Shown here: piece after piece, positions 26,159-34,697 of the stretch
How positions within the stretch are numbered: position 1 is the stretch's first letter
Layout of the letters: each line of letters opens with the position of its first letter
DNA from: Panacagrimonas sp041603235
GTDB taxonomy: Bacteria; Pseudomonadota; Gammaproteobacteria; Nevskiales; Nevskiaceae
Direction: 5' to 3'
Assembly: GCA_041603235.1 (NCBI GenBank)
Contig: JBFIES010000007.1
Location: forward strand, 62,001 to 126,000
DNA length: 64,000 nt
Notes under the pieces: generated by a model
The model's database searches: none
Seen by the model: only the letters and a program-made list of their open reading frames with translations
Told to the model about the DNA's origin: nothing
Position numbers and translations under genes: made by a program

Positions 26159-27013
26159 TTAGCTCCTGGTACTCCGCCGCTTAGCCGAACTACCCGGTCG
26201 CCCACCAGGGCGTCGCCCTGCCGCAGTTTTCGGTTTGGCTTCCTTGTTCTTTTTCGCCGGCTCCATTCCAACCGCGCGGAGCAGCCCTGAAAGCTCTTCT
26301 GCCGTCGCTTCACGGTAACTGCCAGCCTTGATGCCGCGCCCGAGCTGTACAGGCCCGTAGGCAATGCGAATCAAACGGCTCACCTGCAGGTCAACTGCCT
26401 CGAACAGGCGACGAACCACTCGGTTGCGTCCTTCCCGCATGGTGATCTCATACCAGCGATTGGCCGCCACTTCGCCATCATCCGTTTCCGGCGGTTCGGC
26501 CAGTCTCAGGGCCTCGCACTTGGCCACGCCGTCTTCGAGCTTCACGCCCTTGAGCAGTTGCTGGCGAATTTCTGCGGTGACTTCGCCAAGCACGCGAACG
26601 GCATAGACACGGGTCACCTCGAAGCTGGGATGCGTCAGGCGACGCGCCAACTCACCATCCGTGGTCATCAACAGGAGCCCGGATGTGTTGATATCCAGCC
26701 TTCCAACGGCAATCCAGCGGCCACTTTCCAGCTCAGGCAGTTTGCGGAACACCGTGCGCCGACCTTCAGGGTCATCGCGGGTGACCAACTCGCCGGTTTT
26801 CTTGCGAAAAAGAATGACACGCGGTGCTGGCTTTGCCCGCGACATGGCAATGAGCCGACCGTCTACGCGAATCTTGTCCTCGTGACTGACGGACTGGCCA
26901 ATCTCAGCCGGCCGTCCATTGACGGTGATTCTGCCTTCTTCAATCCAATCCTCAATTGCTCGGCGGCTGGCCACGCCGGCGGTTGCCAGGGCTTTCTGAA
27001 TTCTCTGGCTCAT
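26159..27013 (-). CDS. rluB: 23S rRNA pseudouridine synthase RluB
   Basis: A 284-residue RsuA-family enzyme: N-terminal S4 RNA-binding domain (RIQKALATAGVASRRAIEDWI), catalytic GRLDINTSGLLLMT with the nucleophilic Asp, YEITMREGRNRVVRRLF near the core's end, and a basic Lys/Arg/Gly-rich tail. RluB makes pseudouridine 2605 in 23S rRNA. It is the last gene of the trpS-GNAT-scpA-scpB-rluB run, 15 nt after scpB. Confidence 0.94.
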   Translation of the reverse strand: MSQRIQKALATAGVASRRAIEDWIEEGRITVNGRPAEIGQSVSHEDKIRVDGRLIAMSRAKPAPRVILFRKKTGELVTRDDPEGRRTVFRKLPELESGRWIAVGRLDINTSGLLLMTTDGELARRLTHPSFEVTRVYAVRVLGEVTAEIRQQLLKGVKLEDGVAKCEALRLAEPPETDDGEVAANRWYEITMREGRNRVVRRLFEAVDLQVSRLIRIAYGPVQLGRGIKAGSYREATAEELSGLLRAVGMEPAKKNKEAKPKTAAGRRPGGRPGSSAKRRSTRS

Positions 27014-27028
27014 GATCGCTGGGTGCGC

Positions 27029-27961
27029 TTAGTGAACAATGGGGGGATCCGTCTTGTCTTGGTCTTCGCCCTCGTCCGGCACGCTCTGGCTTTCCTGTTC
27101 GTCTGCGGCCTCAATCTCTTCTGAACGCTCGGCGACGTTTTCAGACGCAGACAGCGGCTCATCATCAACGACATTCTCGCCGGGCGTTTCATCACCCTGT
27201 CCGGCTGCCTCAGAGCCGGTCTCGTCGTCTTCTTCGCTCAGTGGTGCGGGTTGAATCTCATTTCCGGTTTCCTGCAGGCGCGCAAGCGCGGCGTCGAGCT
27301 GATCGGCGTCCTTGATCTCCGGCAACGTGGGCAACTCGTCCAGCGAACGAAGATTGAAGTCGTCCAGAAACTGGTGCGTGGTGCCAAACAGCATGGGACG
27401 TCCCGGCACTTCCTTGACGCCGAGCTCGCGAATCCAGCCGCGTTCGGATAGCGTCCGAAGAATATTGGTCGAAACGGCAACACCTCGAATATCTTCGATC
27501 TCGCCACGGGTAATGGGCTGGCGGTAGCAGACCAACGCCAGCGTCTCCAGCAGGGCACGCGAATAGCGCGGCGGTTTCTCCTGCCACAGACGCCCTACCC
27601 ATTCTGCGTAGTCGCTCTTCACGTGGATGCGGTAGCCACTGCTCACTTCCTTCAGCTCGCAGGCGCCTTTGCTGATCCGCTCGCCGAGTTGTTCAAGCGC
27701 CGCACGTAGATGCGTCTTGTTGACGTCCAGCTCTGCACCCAACAGGCGATGAATCTGTTCCACGGACAAGGGGCTGTCGGAGGCCAGCAGCAAAGCCTCT
27801 ATAACGTGTTCCAGCCGCGCCATGACAGCCGGTTCCAGCGTGCCGTCCTGCTGCCCAGACTGCGCGACATCCAGTTCTGTCTGCTCGCTCTGCTCGGCGT
27901 GCTCCGTCTGTTCGGGGGATGCCGGGGATTCTTCTTCTACAGTTTCGTCAGGATCGTTCAT
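27029..27961 (-). CDS. scpB: Condensin accessory protein ScpB
   Basis: A 310-residue ScpB: paired winged-helix domain starting VIEALLLASDSPLSVEQI, with GYRIHVKSDY, YSRALLETLALVCYRQPITRGEIE and GRPMLFGTTHQFLDDF. N- and C-terminal extensions are long and very acidic, as in many proteobacterial ScpB proteins. With ScpA it forms the kleisin part of the SMC condensin. It follows scpA by 27 nt. Confidence 0.95.
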   Translation of the reverse strand: MNDPDETVEEESPASPEQTEHAEQSEQTELDVAQSGQQDGTLEPAVMARLEHVIEALLLASDSPLSVEQIHRLLGAELDVNKTHLRAALEQLGERISKGACELKEVSSGYRIHVKSDYAEWVGRLWQEKPPRYSRALLETLALVCYRQPITRGEIEDIRGVAVSTNILRTLSERGWIRELGVKEVPGRPMLFGTTHQFLDDFNLRSLDELPTLPEIKDADQLDAALARLQETGNEIQPAPLSEEDDETGSEAAGQGDETPGENVVDDEPLSASENVAERSEEIEAADEQESQSVPDEGEDQDKTDPPIVH

Positions 27962-27988
27962 CGGCTCAAATCTTCAGTCTTGTTCATT

Positions 27989-28882
27989 TCAGTGCAGGTC
28001 TTGCGCCTGCGATGGTTCGCCATCATGTTCATTTGATTCAGCGCTCTCGGCGTCGTCACGCGGTCGTGCAGCGCCAATCGTCAGCTCTGCAAACGGGCCG
28101 TTCTGCACGACATGGATCATCGCAAGCTTGGCCATTTCCAGAATCGCCAGAAGGACGACGACCACACCGGCCCGTCCTTCTTCTGGGTCGCATAGTTCGA
28201 TAAAGCGCACCGGCTCGCCGCGAACACGGTCCAAAATGTGGGTCATGCGCTCTCGCACGCTCAGCGGCTCACGTGCAACCTGATGATGCGTAAACATCTC
28301 GGCGCGCAACAGCACGTCACGAAACGCCAGCATGAGTTCCTTGAGTTGCGGCTGTGGCAGCGGCGCCTCGCTCGGCACGACTTCGGGCCTTGCGGAAGCA
28401 TGATGGAGTTCGCGCCCCATGCGCGGCATGGCTTCGAGATTCTCCGCAGCGGTCTTGAATCGCTCGTACTCCTGCAGGCGACGCACCAGCTCCATTCGCG
28501 GGTCGCCCACCTCTTCTTCTTCGGTGACCTGGCGCGGCAGCAGAATCCGGGATTTGATCTCAGCCAGCAGCGCGGCCATCACCAGATATTCGGCTGCCAG
28601 TTCAAGGCGCATGTCCTGCATGAGCGCGATGTACTGCATGTACTGCTGAGTGATCTTAAGAACCGGGATTTCGAGAATATTCAGGTTCTGCTTGCGAATC
28701 AGGTACAGCAGCAAATCTAGCGGCCCCTCAAATGCGTCAAGCACCACCTTGAGGGCGTCCGGCGGGATATAGAGATCCTCCGGCAATTTTTCCAGCAACT
28801 GACCATTGACCTTGAAGTCATGCGCCAGCGCGGCCATCTGATCGGCATCGGGCAAGGATTCAACGATTTCTGCATCATTCAT
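27989..28882 (-). CDS. scpA: Condensin kleisin subunit ScpA
   Basis: A 297-residue kleisin: FEGPLDLLLYLIRKQNLNILEIPV, QYMQYIALMQDMRLELAAEYLVMAALLAEIKSR and a C-terminal winged helix (VVVLLAILEMAKLAMI). It bridges SMC heads. I start it at ATG 28882, overlapping the GNAT stop as ATGA; the nine residues upstream are dispensable and would extend into the GNAT gene. Confidence 0.95.
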   Translation of the reverse strand: MNDAEIVESLPDADQMAALAHDFKVNGQLLEKLPEDLYIPPDALKVVLDAFEGPLDLLLYLIRKQNLNILEIPVLKITQQYMQYIALMQDMRLELAAEYLVMAALLAEIKSRILLPRQVTEEEEVGDPRMELVRRLQEYERFKTAAENLEAMPRMGRELHHASARPEVVPSEAPLPQPQLKELMLAFRDVLLRAEMFTHHQVAREPLSVRERMTHILDRVRGEPVRFIELCDPEEGRAGVVVVLLAILEMAKLAMIHVVQNGPFAELTIGAARPRDDAESAESNEHDGEPSQAQDLH

Positions 28883-29340
28883 GCGCTTTGTTCCGGTTCC
28901 AGCGACCATCGCCAGGTGGGCTCATCTTCGGCTTCGAGTATTACTTCGGCCTCTCGTTGGAAGCCCAGCTTACTGAGTATCGCGATTGTCGCGTCTTCGC
29001 TGGCCGCAGTGTGCGCCACAATCCGGATCTCCGGCTCGGCCTTGCGGGCCATCTCGACCAGTTGCCGGCCCATCTCGCTGGCAATGCCACGACCGCGGTG
29101 TTCGTCGAAACTTTCGCAGGCAATCTCGACCTGGCCGTCTTGCGGCAAAGATTTGAAAGCGCAGCAGCCCACGATTTCGCCATCACGATCGGCCAGATAA
29201 CCCACCCAGGGCGGATGAAAGCCGATGTCCTCATACAGGGCTACCGTGCCTTCGATCACATCACGCGCCGCGGGTGGAATCTCGCCCGGGCAGCGTGCCG
29301 GGCTGCCATCCAGACCGATCTCGATGAGGCGAAGCTTCAT
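28879..29340 (-). CDS. GNAT-family N-acetyltransferase
   Basis: A 153-residue acetyltransferase with GNAT core GYLADRDGEIVGCCAF, the acetyl-CoA-binding loop EHRGRGIASEMGRQLV (R/Q-x-x-G-x-G/A) and a final KLGFQRE strand-helix. The substrate is unknown. It overlaps trpS upstream and scpA downstream, each by 4 nt (ATGA), so it is inserted seamlessly into a housekeeping operon that in many gammaproteobacteria runs directly from trpS to scpA. Confidence 0.85.
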   Translation of the reverse strand: MKLRLIEIGLDGSPARCPGEIPPAARDVIEGTVALYEDIGFHPPWVGYLADRDGEIVGCCAFKSLPQDGQVEIACESFDEHRGRGIASEMGRQLVEMARKAEPEIRIVAHTAASEDATIAILSKLGFQREAEVILEAEDEPTWRWSLEPEQSA

Positions 29341-30347
29341 TGCTCTGCAATAAACCCAAGTGCATCGTGCACGCGCTTGAGCGTGGCATCGGCCTTGAGG
29401 GAAGCGCGCTTCGCGCCCTCGGCCAGAACCTTTCTCAGGCCGGCTTCATCGGCTCGCAACTGCTGGTACTTCTCCTGCACCGGGCGCAAACATTCAACCA
29501 CCGCCTCGGCCACGGCGAGCTTGAACTTGCCATAGCCCTGTCCGGAGTATTCGGCAGCGATGGCGTCTAAACTCTGACCGCTGCACGCCGACAGGATGGA
29601 CATCAGGTTAGCGACTCCGGGCTTCTGCTGGATGTCGAAGCGAACCTCGTTATCTGTGTCTGTCACCGCACGTTTGATCTTGCGGGTAATGACTTCCGGA
29701 GCATCGAGCAGATAGATCGCATCGGTCGGCGCATCGCCGGACTTGCTCATTTTTGCTGTCGGCGTCTGCAGCCCCATGATGCGCGCACCCACTGGCGGAA
29801 TCATCGGCTCGGGGATCGTGAAGACCTTGCCATGCGCATTATTGAAGCGCGTAGCAACGTCGCGTGTCAGTTCAAGGTGCTGGCGCTGGTCATCCCCCAC
29901 CGGGACGCCGGTGGCGTTGTAGAGCAGGATGTCAGCGGCCATCAGCACCGGATAATCGAAAAGCCCGGCATTGATGTTGTCCACATTCTTGGCGCTCTTG
30001 TCCTTGAACTGCGTCATGCGGTTGAGCTCGCCCATCTGCGTATAGCAGTTGAGAATCCAGGACAGACGCGCGTGCGCCGCCACATGACTCTGGGCAAACA
30101 GGACATTGCGCTCAGGATCCAGCCCGCAAGCCAGATACAGGGCAATGAACTCGAGACAGCGGTCATGCAGCTCTTTTGGGTCCTGACGCAGGGTGATCGC
30201 GTGCAGGTCAACCAGCATGTAGTAGCACTCATGCGTGTCTGCCAGAGGCACCCAGTTCTTGATGGCCCCCAGATAGTTGCCCAGGGTCAGGTTACCCGAG
30301 GGCTGGATGCCGGAAAGGACGATTGGTCGTTGCGTTGCTGCGTTCAT
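29337..30347 (-). CDS. trpS: Tryptophanyl-tRNA synthetase
   Basis: A 336-residue class I synthetase: GIQPSGNLTLGNYLGAI contains the HIGH-equivalent, AADILLYNATGVPVGDDQRQHLE the tryptophan/ATP pocket, and AKMSKS the KMSKS loop. It charges tRNA-Trp. No Shine-Dalgarno-like sequence is visible before the ATG. It precedes GNAT-scpA-scpB-rluB on the same strand. Confidence 0.96.
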   Translation of the reverse strand: MNAATQRPIVLSGIQPSGNLTLGNYLGAIKNWVPLADTHECYYMLVDLHAITLRQDPKELHDRCLEFIALYLACGLDPERNVLFAQSHVAAHARLSWILNCYTQMGELNRMTQFKDKSAKNVDNINAGLFDYPVLMAADILLYNATGVPVGDDQRQHLELTRDVATRFNNAHGKVFTIPEPMIPPVGARIMGLQTPTAKMSKSGDAPTDAIYLLDAPEVITRKIKRAVTDTDNEVRFDIQQKPGVANLMSILSACSGQSLDAIAAEYSGQGYGKFKLAVAEAVVECLRPVQEKYQQLRADEAGLRKVLAEGAKRASLKADATLKRVHDALGFIAEQ

Positions 30348-30389
30348 GCGATAAGACGGAAAATTGAGAGCCAGAGGCGCTGAGAGGAA

Positions 30390-31055
30390 TCAGTACAGCC
30401 CGAATAGGCGGAGCAGGAAGGTCTGGGCGGCTATGACCGGCCAGAAAATGATTTTGCCCAGGACACCGGTCGCTGCCAGCGCCATGAAGCCAACCAGAAT
30501 AAACATTGTGTAGCGGTCCAGGCCGGCGAGAATCCGCGCCGGTCGCGGCGGTAACAGACCCACGGCAATGCGGCCACCATCCAGTGGCGGCACCGGCAGC
30601 AGGTTCAGAATCATCAGAACCAGATTGATCTGCACACCAAGCACGCACATTTCACCAAACAGGCTCAGCGCTTGAGCAGGTTGCGCGAGCTTCAGGTGCA
30701 GCCAGAGCAGACTCACCCAGATCAGGGCCATGACCAAATTGGAGGCTGGCCCGGCAGCGGCAACGATGGCCATGTCCCGCCGAGGCGAGTTGAGCCTGGA
30801 AAAATTGACCGGCACCGGCTTGGCCCAACCAAAGGGCGGCAACTTCATCAGCATCAGCATGGCTGGCAGCACCACGGTCCCCATGGGATCTACGTGCTTG
30901 AGGGGGTTGAGACTCAGTCGCCCCGCCCGCGCGGCGGTGTCGTCACCTAGGCGCTGAGCGGCCAATCCATGCGCCACTTCATGGATCGTGACGGCAAGCA
31001 AAATGGGAACCGCCCAGATCAAAACCAGCTGGGCCAGAGAGTAGAGATCGGGCAT
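30390..31055 (-). CDS. M50-family site-2-type membrane metalloprotease
   Basis: A 221-residue inner-membrane protease: HEVAHG zinc motif (residues about 23-28) in the first hydrophobic segment, AGPASN, and NLLPVPPLDGGR supplying the third zinc ligand, with five to six membrane segments and no PDZ domain. Such short M50 proteins cluster with trpS in many gammaproteobacteria; substrates are unknown. The ATG at 31055 lies 6 nt after a perfect TATAAT and has no clear ribosome site. Confidence 0.9.
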   Translation of the reverse strand: MPDLYSLAQLVLIWAVPILLAVTIHEVAHGLAAQRLGDDTAARAGRLSLNPLKHVDPMGTVVLPAMLMLMKLPPFGWAKPVPVNFSRLNSPRRDMAIVAAAGPASNLVMALIWVSLLWLHLKLAQPAQALSLFGEMCVLGVQINLVLMILNLLPVPPLDGGRIAVGLLPPRPARILAGLDRYTMFILVGFMALAATGVLGKIIFWPVIAAQTFLLRLFGLY

Positions 31056-31061
31056 CCCGTA

Positions 31062-31067
31062 ATTATA
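31062..31067 (-). promoter_or_regulatory. TATAAT -10 element 6 nt before the M50 protease start
   Basis: Minus-strand TATAAT (31067-31062), then TACGGG, then ATG. Transcription would begin at or within a base of the A of ATG, giving a leaderless mRNA. A TTGACG further upstream is 20 nt away, longer than ideal. The same geometry occurs before yciB and the MerR-like gene. Confidence 0.5.
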
Positions 31068-31134
31068 CGGGGCTGGGGCCTGCTCTCCGTCAAAAAAGCT
31101 CAGACCTCCGGCAAATTCGGCCGCTGGCTGCGCC

Positions 31135-32001
31135 TCAAGCCTGCCGCTGAATCCAGCTGGCCACGGCGTCACCGATCTCGCGGCCGGAATCTTCCTGAAT
31201 GAAATGGCTGCCCGCCACCGTCACTTCCTCCTGATTGGGCCAACTGCGGCAGAATTCACGCGCCTCGCCGATCAGGATGGCACCGGGGTCGGCATTGACG
31301 AATAACTTCGGCATTTCGCTGACCTTGAGCCAATCCGCATAGGCCTGACAATGTGCCACGACATCGGCGGGTTCGCCGCCGATGGGGATACTGCGCGGCC
31401 AGCTCAATGTGGGCCAACGATCCTCGCGCTGCTGGAAAGGCCTGCGGTACTCGTTCATCTCGGCCTCGCTGAGATCCCGCAAGACGGAGCCCGGCAGCAC
31501 TTTCTCAATAAAAATATTGCGATCAAGAACCAGTTCTTCCCCCTTGGGCGAGCGAAAACCCTGGAATATCCGCGCTGAATCGGGGTTCCACTGCTCCCAA
31601 CCCGCGATGGGCTGCACGATGGCTTCCATGTAGGCGATCCCCCTGACCTGATCGCGGTGCCGATTGGCCCAGTCAAAACCAAGCCCAGAGCCCCAGTCAT
31701 GAATGACCAGCCATACCGGCTGCGTGCCCACTACCGCCTCGATGAAGGCCTCCAGGTAACGCGCATGGGCATCGTAGGTGTAGGCGGTTTCCGGCTCGGG
31801 CAGTTTGTCCGAGTCGCCCATGCCGATCAGATCAGGGGCGATGCAGCGACCCAGTGACTGGACCTGGGGCATCACGTCCCGCCACAGGTAAGAGGACGTC
31901 GGGTTACCGTGCAGAAACAGGATCGGGGCTCCCTCTCCCAGTTCGACGTAGGCCATCTTGCGTCCCAGGCTTTCGACAAATTTCTTTTCGATCTGATTCA
32001 T
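31135..32001 (-). CDS. Haloalkane dehalogenase (subfamily II type)
   Basis: A 288-residue alpha/beta hydrolase with the complete haloalkane dehalogenase set: halide-binding Asn33 in HGNPTSS, nucleophile Asp102 and halide-binding Trp103 in VIHDWGSGLGF, catalytic acid Glu126 in AYMEAIVQP, and His266 in GSHFIQED. It would hydrolyse carbon-halogen bonds to alcohol and halide; physiological substrates are usually unknown. GAGGAT lies about 8 nt before the ATG at 32001. The gene follows yciO by 4 nt and lies between yciO and the M50 protease. Confidence 0.9.
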   Translation of the reverse strand: MNQIEKKFVESLGRKMAYVELGEGAPILFLHGNPTSSYLWRDVMPQVQSLGRCIAPDLIGMGDSDKLPEPETAYTYDAHARYLEAFIEAVVGTQPVWLVIHDWGSGLGFDWANRHRDQVRGIAYMEAIVQPIAGWEQWNPDSARIFQGFRSPKGEELVLDRNIFIEKVLPGSVLRDLSEAEMNEYRRPFQQREDRWPTLSWPRSIPIGGEPADVVAHCQAYADWLKVSEMPKLFVNADPGAILIGEAREFCRSWPNQEEVTVAGSHFIQEDSGREIGDAVASWIQRQA

Positions 32002-32005
32002 GGTT

Positions 32006-32638
32006 TCAATCCTCGGGTAAGCCAAGTGGTTCGATGGCGCCTTTACCCTTGCGCAGCAATTCCGGCGTCGCTCCTGACAGGTCTACCACCGTCGTCGGTT
32101 CAAGACCGCAATGCCCGCCCAGGATCACCACATCCACTGCGCGATCCAGTTGCTCGCGCCATTCTTCAGGGTCCGCAACTGCATCCTCCTCACCGGGGAA
32201 CGCCAGCGTACAACTGATAATCGGCTCTCCGAGCGTTTCGAGCAGAGATTGCGCAATCACATGGTCAGGTATGCGAATACCAATGGTTTTTCGCTTGTCG
32301 TGTGCAATGCGACGAGGAAGCTCCTTGGTCGCTGCCAGAACAAAGGTGTAGGGCCCCGGAGTGACCTGCTTGAGCAGACGGAACTGCCAGTTGTCGATCC
32401 GCGCGTATGTGGCGATCTGAGACAGGTCGCGGCTCACCAATGTGAATTGATGGTGACGATCAAACTTGCGGATTTTGCGCAATCGTTCGGCGGCGTCCTT
32501 GTCGTCCAGCTGACAACCCAGTGCGTAGCAGGAATCAGTTGGGTATGCGATGACCGCGCCTTGTCGCAGGCGCACGGCAATCTGCGCCAGCGTGCGCTGC
32601 TGCGGATTGTCCGGATGCAGGGTGAACCAATCAGCCAT
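32006..32638 (-). CDS. yciO: YciO/Sua5-family (YrdC-domain) protein
   Basis: A 210-residue YrdC-domain protein very like E. coli YciO: FTLHPDNPQQRTL at the N-terminus, GAVIAYPTDSCYALGC, FDRHHQFTLVSRDLSQ, TPGPYTFVL, KRKTIGIRIP and EPTTVVDL. Sua5/TsaC relatives make threonylcarbamoyl-AMP for the tRNA t6A modification; YciO-type paralogues have the fold but a less certain role. The HPDNPQQR match fixes the ATG at 32638 rather than an upstream TTG. Confidence 0.93.
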   Translation of the reverse strand: MADWFTLHPDNPQQRTLAQIAVRLRQGAVIAYPTDSCYALGCQLDDKDAAERLRKIRKFDRHHQFTLVSRDLSQIATYARIDNWQFRLLKQVTPGPYTFVLAATKELPRRIAHDKRKTIGIRIPDHVIAQSLLETLGEPIISCTLAFPGEEDAVADPEEWREQLDRAVDVVILGGHCGLEPTTVVDLSGATPELLRKGKGAIEPLGLPED

Positions 32639-32737
32639 TACCGTGAACTCTCGAATCTGACGCAACGCCAAGGTGGCGCAAGGTACGCAAACTGCGGCGC
32701 AGATGCCAGCATCGCGCCTCCACTGATCCTACGCACC

Positions 32738-32743
32738 TATAAT
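32738..32743 (+). promoter_or_regulatory. TATAAT -10 element 6 nt before yciB
   Basis: Plus-strand TATAAT, then GCGGAC, then the yciB ATG at 32750. No ribosome site can fit between, so the mRNA is predicted to be leaderless. The -35 region is weak. Confidence 0.5.
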
Positions 32744-32749
32744 GCGGAC

Positions 32750-33298
32750 ATGAAATCCCTGATCGACATGGCGCCGGCACTGCTGTTCCTGGCCGCTCTC
32801 TTCATGGGCGATATCTACATCGCCACCGCTGTTCTCATGGCCACCATGGTGGCATTAGCCGCCTGGTACTGGTTCCGGGACGGCAAACCCCACAAGTTGC
32901 ACACTTTTGGCGCTATTGCGGTGGTGGTCCTCGGCGGACTGACCCTGTTTCTGCGCGACGCGAGCTTTGTGAAATACAAGACCAGCGTGGTCAACGGCGT
33001 CATCGCACTGGTCTTTCTGGGCTCTCACGTGATTGGCAACAAAGTGCTTCTTGCGCGCATCCCGCAAGAGATGCTGATCATGCCGGAGCGTATCTGGAAG
33101 CGCGTCAATCTTGCCTGGGCCGGCTACTTCGCCTTCGTCGCGGTTCTTAATTACTTTGTTCTGACGCACTACGATGATCGCACCTGGGGCCTGTTCAAGA
33201 CATTTGGCGTGACCGCCATCATGTTTGTCTTTCTGCTTGCCCACATTCCCTTCTTGTCCCGCTACATGCAGACCGACGACCCACAGAAGTCAAACTGA
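32750..33298 (+). CDS. yciB: Inner-membrane septation protein A family (YciB)
   Basis: A 182-residue five-segment membrane protein: MKSLIDMAPALLFLAALF, DIYIATAVLMA, a GGLTLFLRDASFVKYKTSVVNG core typical of YciB, and ERIWKRVNLAWAGYF. YciB affects cell-envelope synthesis and division in E. coli. The frame is open far upstream, but the family start is the ATG at 32750. Its TGA overlaps the yciI ATG (TGATG). Confidence 0.93.
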   Translation: MKSLIDMAPALLFLAALFMGDIYIATAVLMATMVALAAWYWFRDGKPHKLHTFGAIAVVVLGGLTLFLRDASFVKYKTSVVNGVIALVFLGSHVIGNKVLLARIPQEMLIMPERIWKRVNLAWAGYFAFVAVLNYFVLTHYDDRTWGLFKTFGVTAIMFVFLLAHIPFLSRYMQTDDPQKSN

Positions 33299-33597
33299 TG
33301 CTCTACGTCATTTATGGAATTGATGCGCCCGGAGCCGGCGAAATTCGAAGCCGGACCCGCCCCGCACATCTGGCTCGGATCAAGGAACTGAAAGAAGCCG
33401 GTCGCCTGGAACTGGTAGGCCCCATGCCCAATATTGACGCCCCTAGTCTGGAAGCCGGCGTCAGCGGCAGCCTGATCGTGGCCGAGTTCGGCAGCCTTCA
33501 GGAAGCTCAGGACTGGGCCAACGCCGATCCATACCGGGAAGCCGGCGTCTATGCCAGTGTCGATGTCCGCCCTTTTCTCAAAGTCGACCCACAATGA
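33298..33597 (+). CDS. YciI-family protein
   Basis: A 99-residue protein of the YciI/dimeric alpha-beta barrel family: MLYVIYGIDAPGAGEIRSRTRPAHLARIKELK with the conserved RPxHL, GPMP, GSLIVAEF and the DP of NADPYREAGVY. Function is unknown in general. It sits between yciB and bolA, as in Pseudomonas, with overlaps on both sides. Confidence 0.9.
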   Translation: MLYVIYGIDAPGAGEIRSRTRPAHLARIKELKEAGRLELVGPMPNIDAPSLEAGVSGSLIVAEFGSLQEAQDWANADPYREAGVYASVDVRPFLKVDPQ

Positions 33598-33857
33598 ATC
33601 AAGCGCGTATTCAGAATATGAAGGCACGCCTGACCGAGCGTTTTCCAGACGCGGTCATGGACATCGAGGACGAGTCGCATCTGCATGCCGGTCATGCCGG
33701 CGCACGCAGTGGCCGGGGGCACTTCAAACTCACGATAAGCGCCGCAGACCTGGCCGGCATGAGCATGATCGCGCGCCACCGCGCCGTCTATGAAGCGCTT
33801 GGCGACATGATGCAGACCGATATTCACGCCCTGTCCATCAGCGCCAGCGGCCCCTGA
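33594..33857 (+). CDS. bolA: BolA-family protein
   Basis: An 87-residue BolA protein: MKARLTERFPDAVMDIEDESHLHAGHAGAR with the BolA ESHxHAGH signature, GHFKLTI and RHRAVYEALGDMM ending in HALSI. BolA proteins work with monothiol glutaredoxins in iron-sulfur handling and affect morphology under stress. The ATG overlaps the yciI stop (ATGA). Confidence 0.93.
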   Translation: MNQARIQNMKARLTERFPDAVMDIEDESHLHAGHAGARSGRGHFKLTISAADLAGMSMIARHRAVYEALGDMMQTDIHALSISASGP

Positions 33858-33928
33858 ACCTGCCGCCGCCGCCGTGATCCGGTAGCATCCCCCGCTCCCT
33901 ATTTCCAAGATCTGCTCGGAGCCTGTGT

Positions 33929-34696
33929 ATGCGTCGCGTTGTTTTCAATCAGAAAGGCGGAGTCGGCAAGACCACCATCGTGTGCAATCTGGCGGCCATC
34001 GCTGCCAGCAAGGGGCTGCGCACCCTGGTCATTGATCTGGATACACAGGGCAATGCCACGCAGTATCTGTTGGGCGCCGGGTACCAGCGCGCAGAACGCA
34101 GCATCGCCGATTTTTTTGAATCGACCCTGTCATTCAATCTCAAGTCTCAGGGATTCGACAGCTACGTCACCCGCAGCCCCTTCGATAATCTGGACGTGGT
34201 GGCCTTCAGCCCGCGGCTCGAAGAACTCATCGTCAAGCTCGAAGCCAAGCAGAAAATCTACAAGTTCCGCGATGCGCTTAAACGCCTGCGTGGCTATGAC
34301 GCCATCTTTATCGACACACCGCCTGCGCTGAATTTTTACTCACGCTCGGCGTTGATTGCCGCTCAGCGCGTCCTGATTCCTTTTGACTGTGACGAGTTCG
34401 CTCGCCAGGCGCTCTACACCCTGATGGAAAACATTCAGGAATTGCGCGAAGACCACAACGAAGATCTGGAAATCGAGGGCATCGTGGTCAATCAGTTCCA
34501 GCCGAGAGCGAAGCTGCCAACGCGCCTGATCGAACAGCTTCGCGCCGAAAAACTGCCGGTTCTGGAACAAACCCTATCCAGCTCCGTGCGCGTACGTGAG
34601 TCTCATGAACAGCACAAACCGCTGATTCATCTTGCGCCGAGTCACGCCGTGACCGAGCAATACGTCGCCTTGTTTCAGGCGCTCAAGCGCAGCTGA
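33929..34696 (+). CDS. Orphan ParA-family ATPase
   Basis: A 255-residue ParA/MinD-type ATPase: deviant Walker A NQKGGVGKTT, switch I region DLDTQGNATQYLL, and Walker B IFIDTPPAL. GGAG lies 7 nt before the ATG. No parB or parS-like site is near, so it is an orphan; such proteins position diverse cargos or complexes. It stands 71 nt after bolA and ends one base short of convergent greB. Confidence 0.88.
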   Translation: MRRVVFNQKGGVGKTTIVCNLAAIAASKGLRTLVIDLDTQGNATQYLLGAGYQRAERSIADFFESTLSFNLKSQGFDSYVTRSPFDNLDVVAFSPRLEELIVKLEAKQKIYKFRDALKRLRGYDAIFIDTPPALNFYSRSALIAAQRVLIPFDCDEFARQALYTLMENIQELREDHNEDLEIEGIVVNQFQPRAKLPTRLIEQLRAEKLPVLEQTLSSSVRVRESHEQHKPLIHLAPSHAVTEQYVALFQALKRS

Positions 34697-34697
34697 T

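Noticed and set aside
31135..32001. Recently acquired catabolic gene
   Set aside because: No IS elements, integrase or flanking repeats, and it is closely packed with yciO in a conserved block.
32111..32749. N-terminal extension of yciB to a 395-residue frame
   Set aside because: The upstream part is antisense to yciO; YciB homologues begin at the MKSLIDMAP-type start at 32750.
33929..34696. Plasmid or chromosomal partition locus
   Set aside because: Only a ParA-like gene is present; no parB, no repeated parS-like sites and no replication genes.
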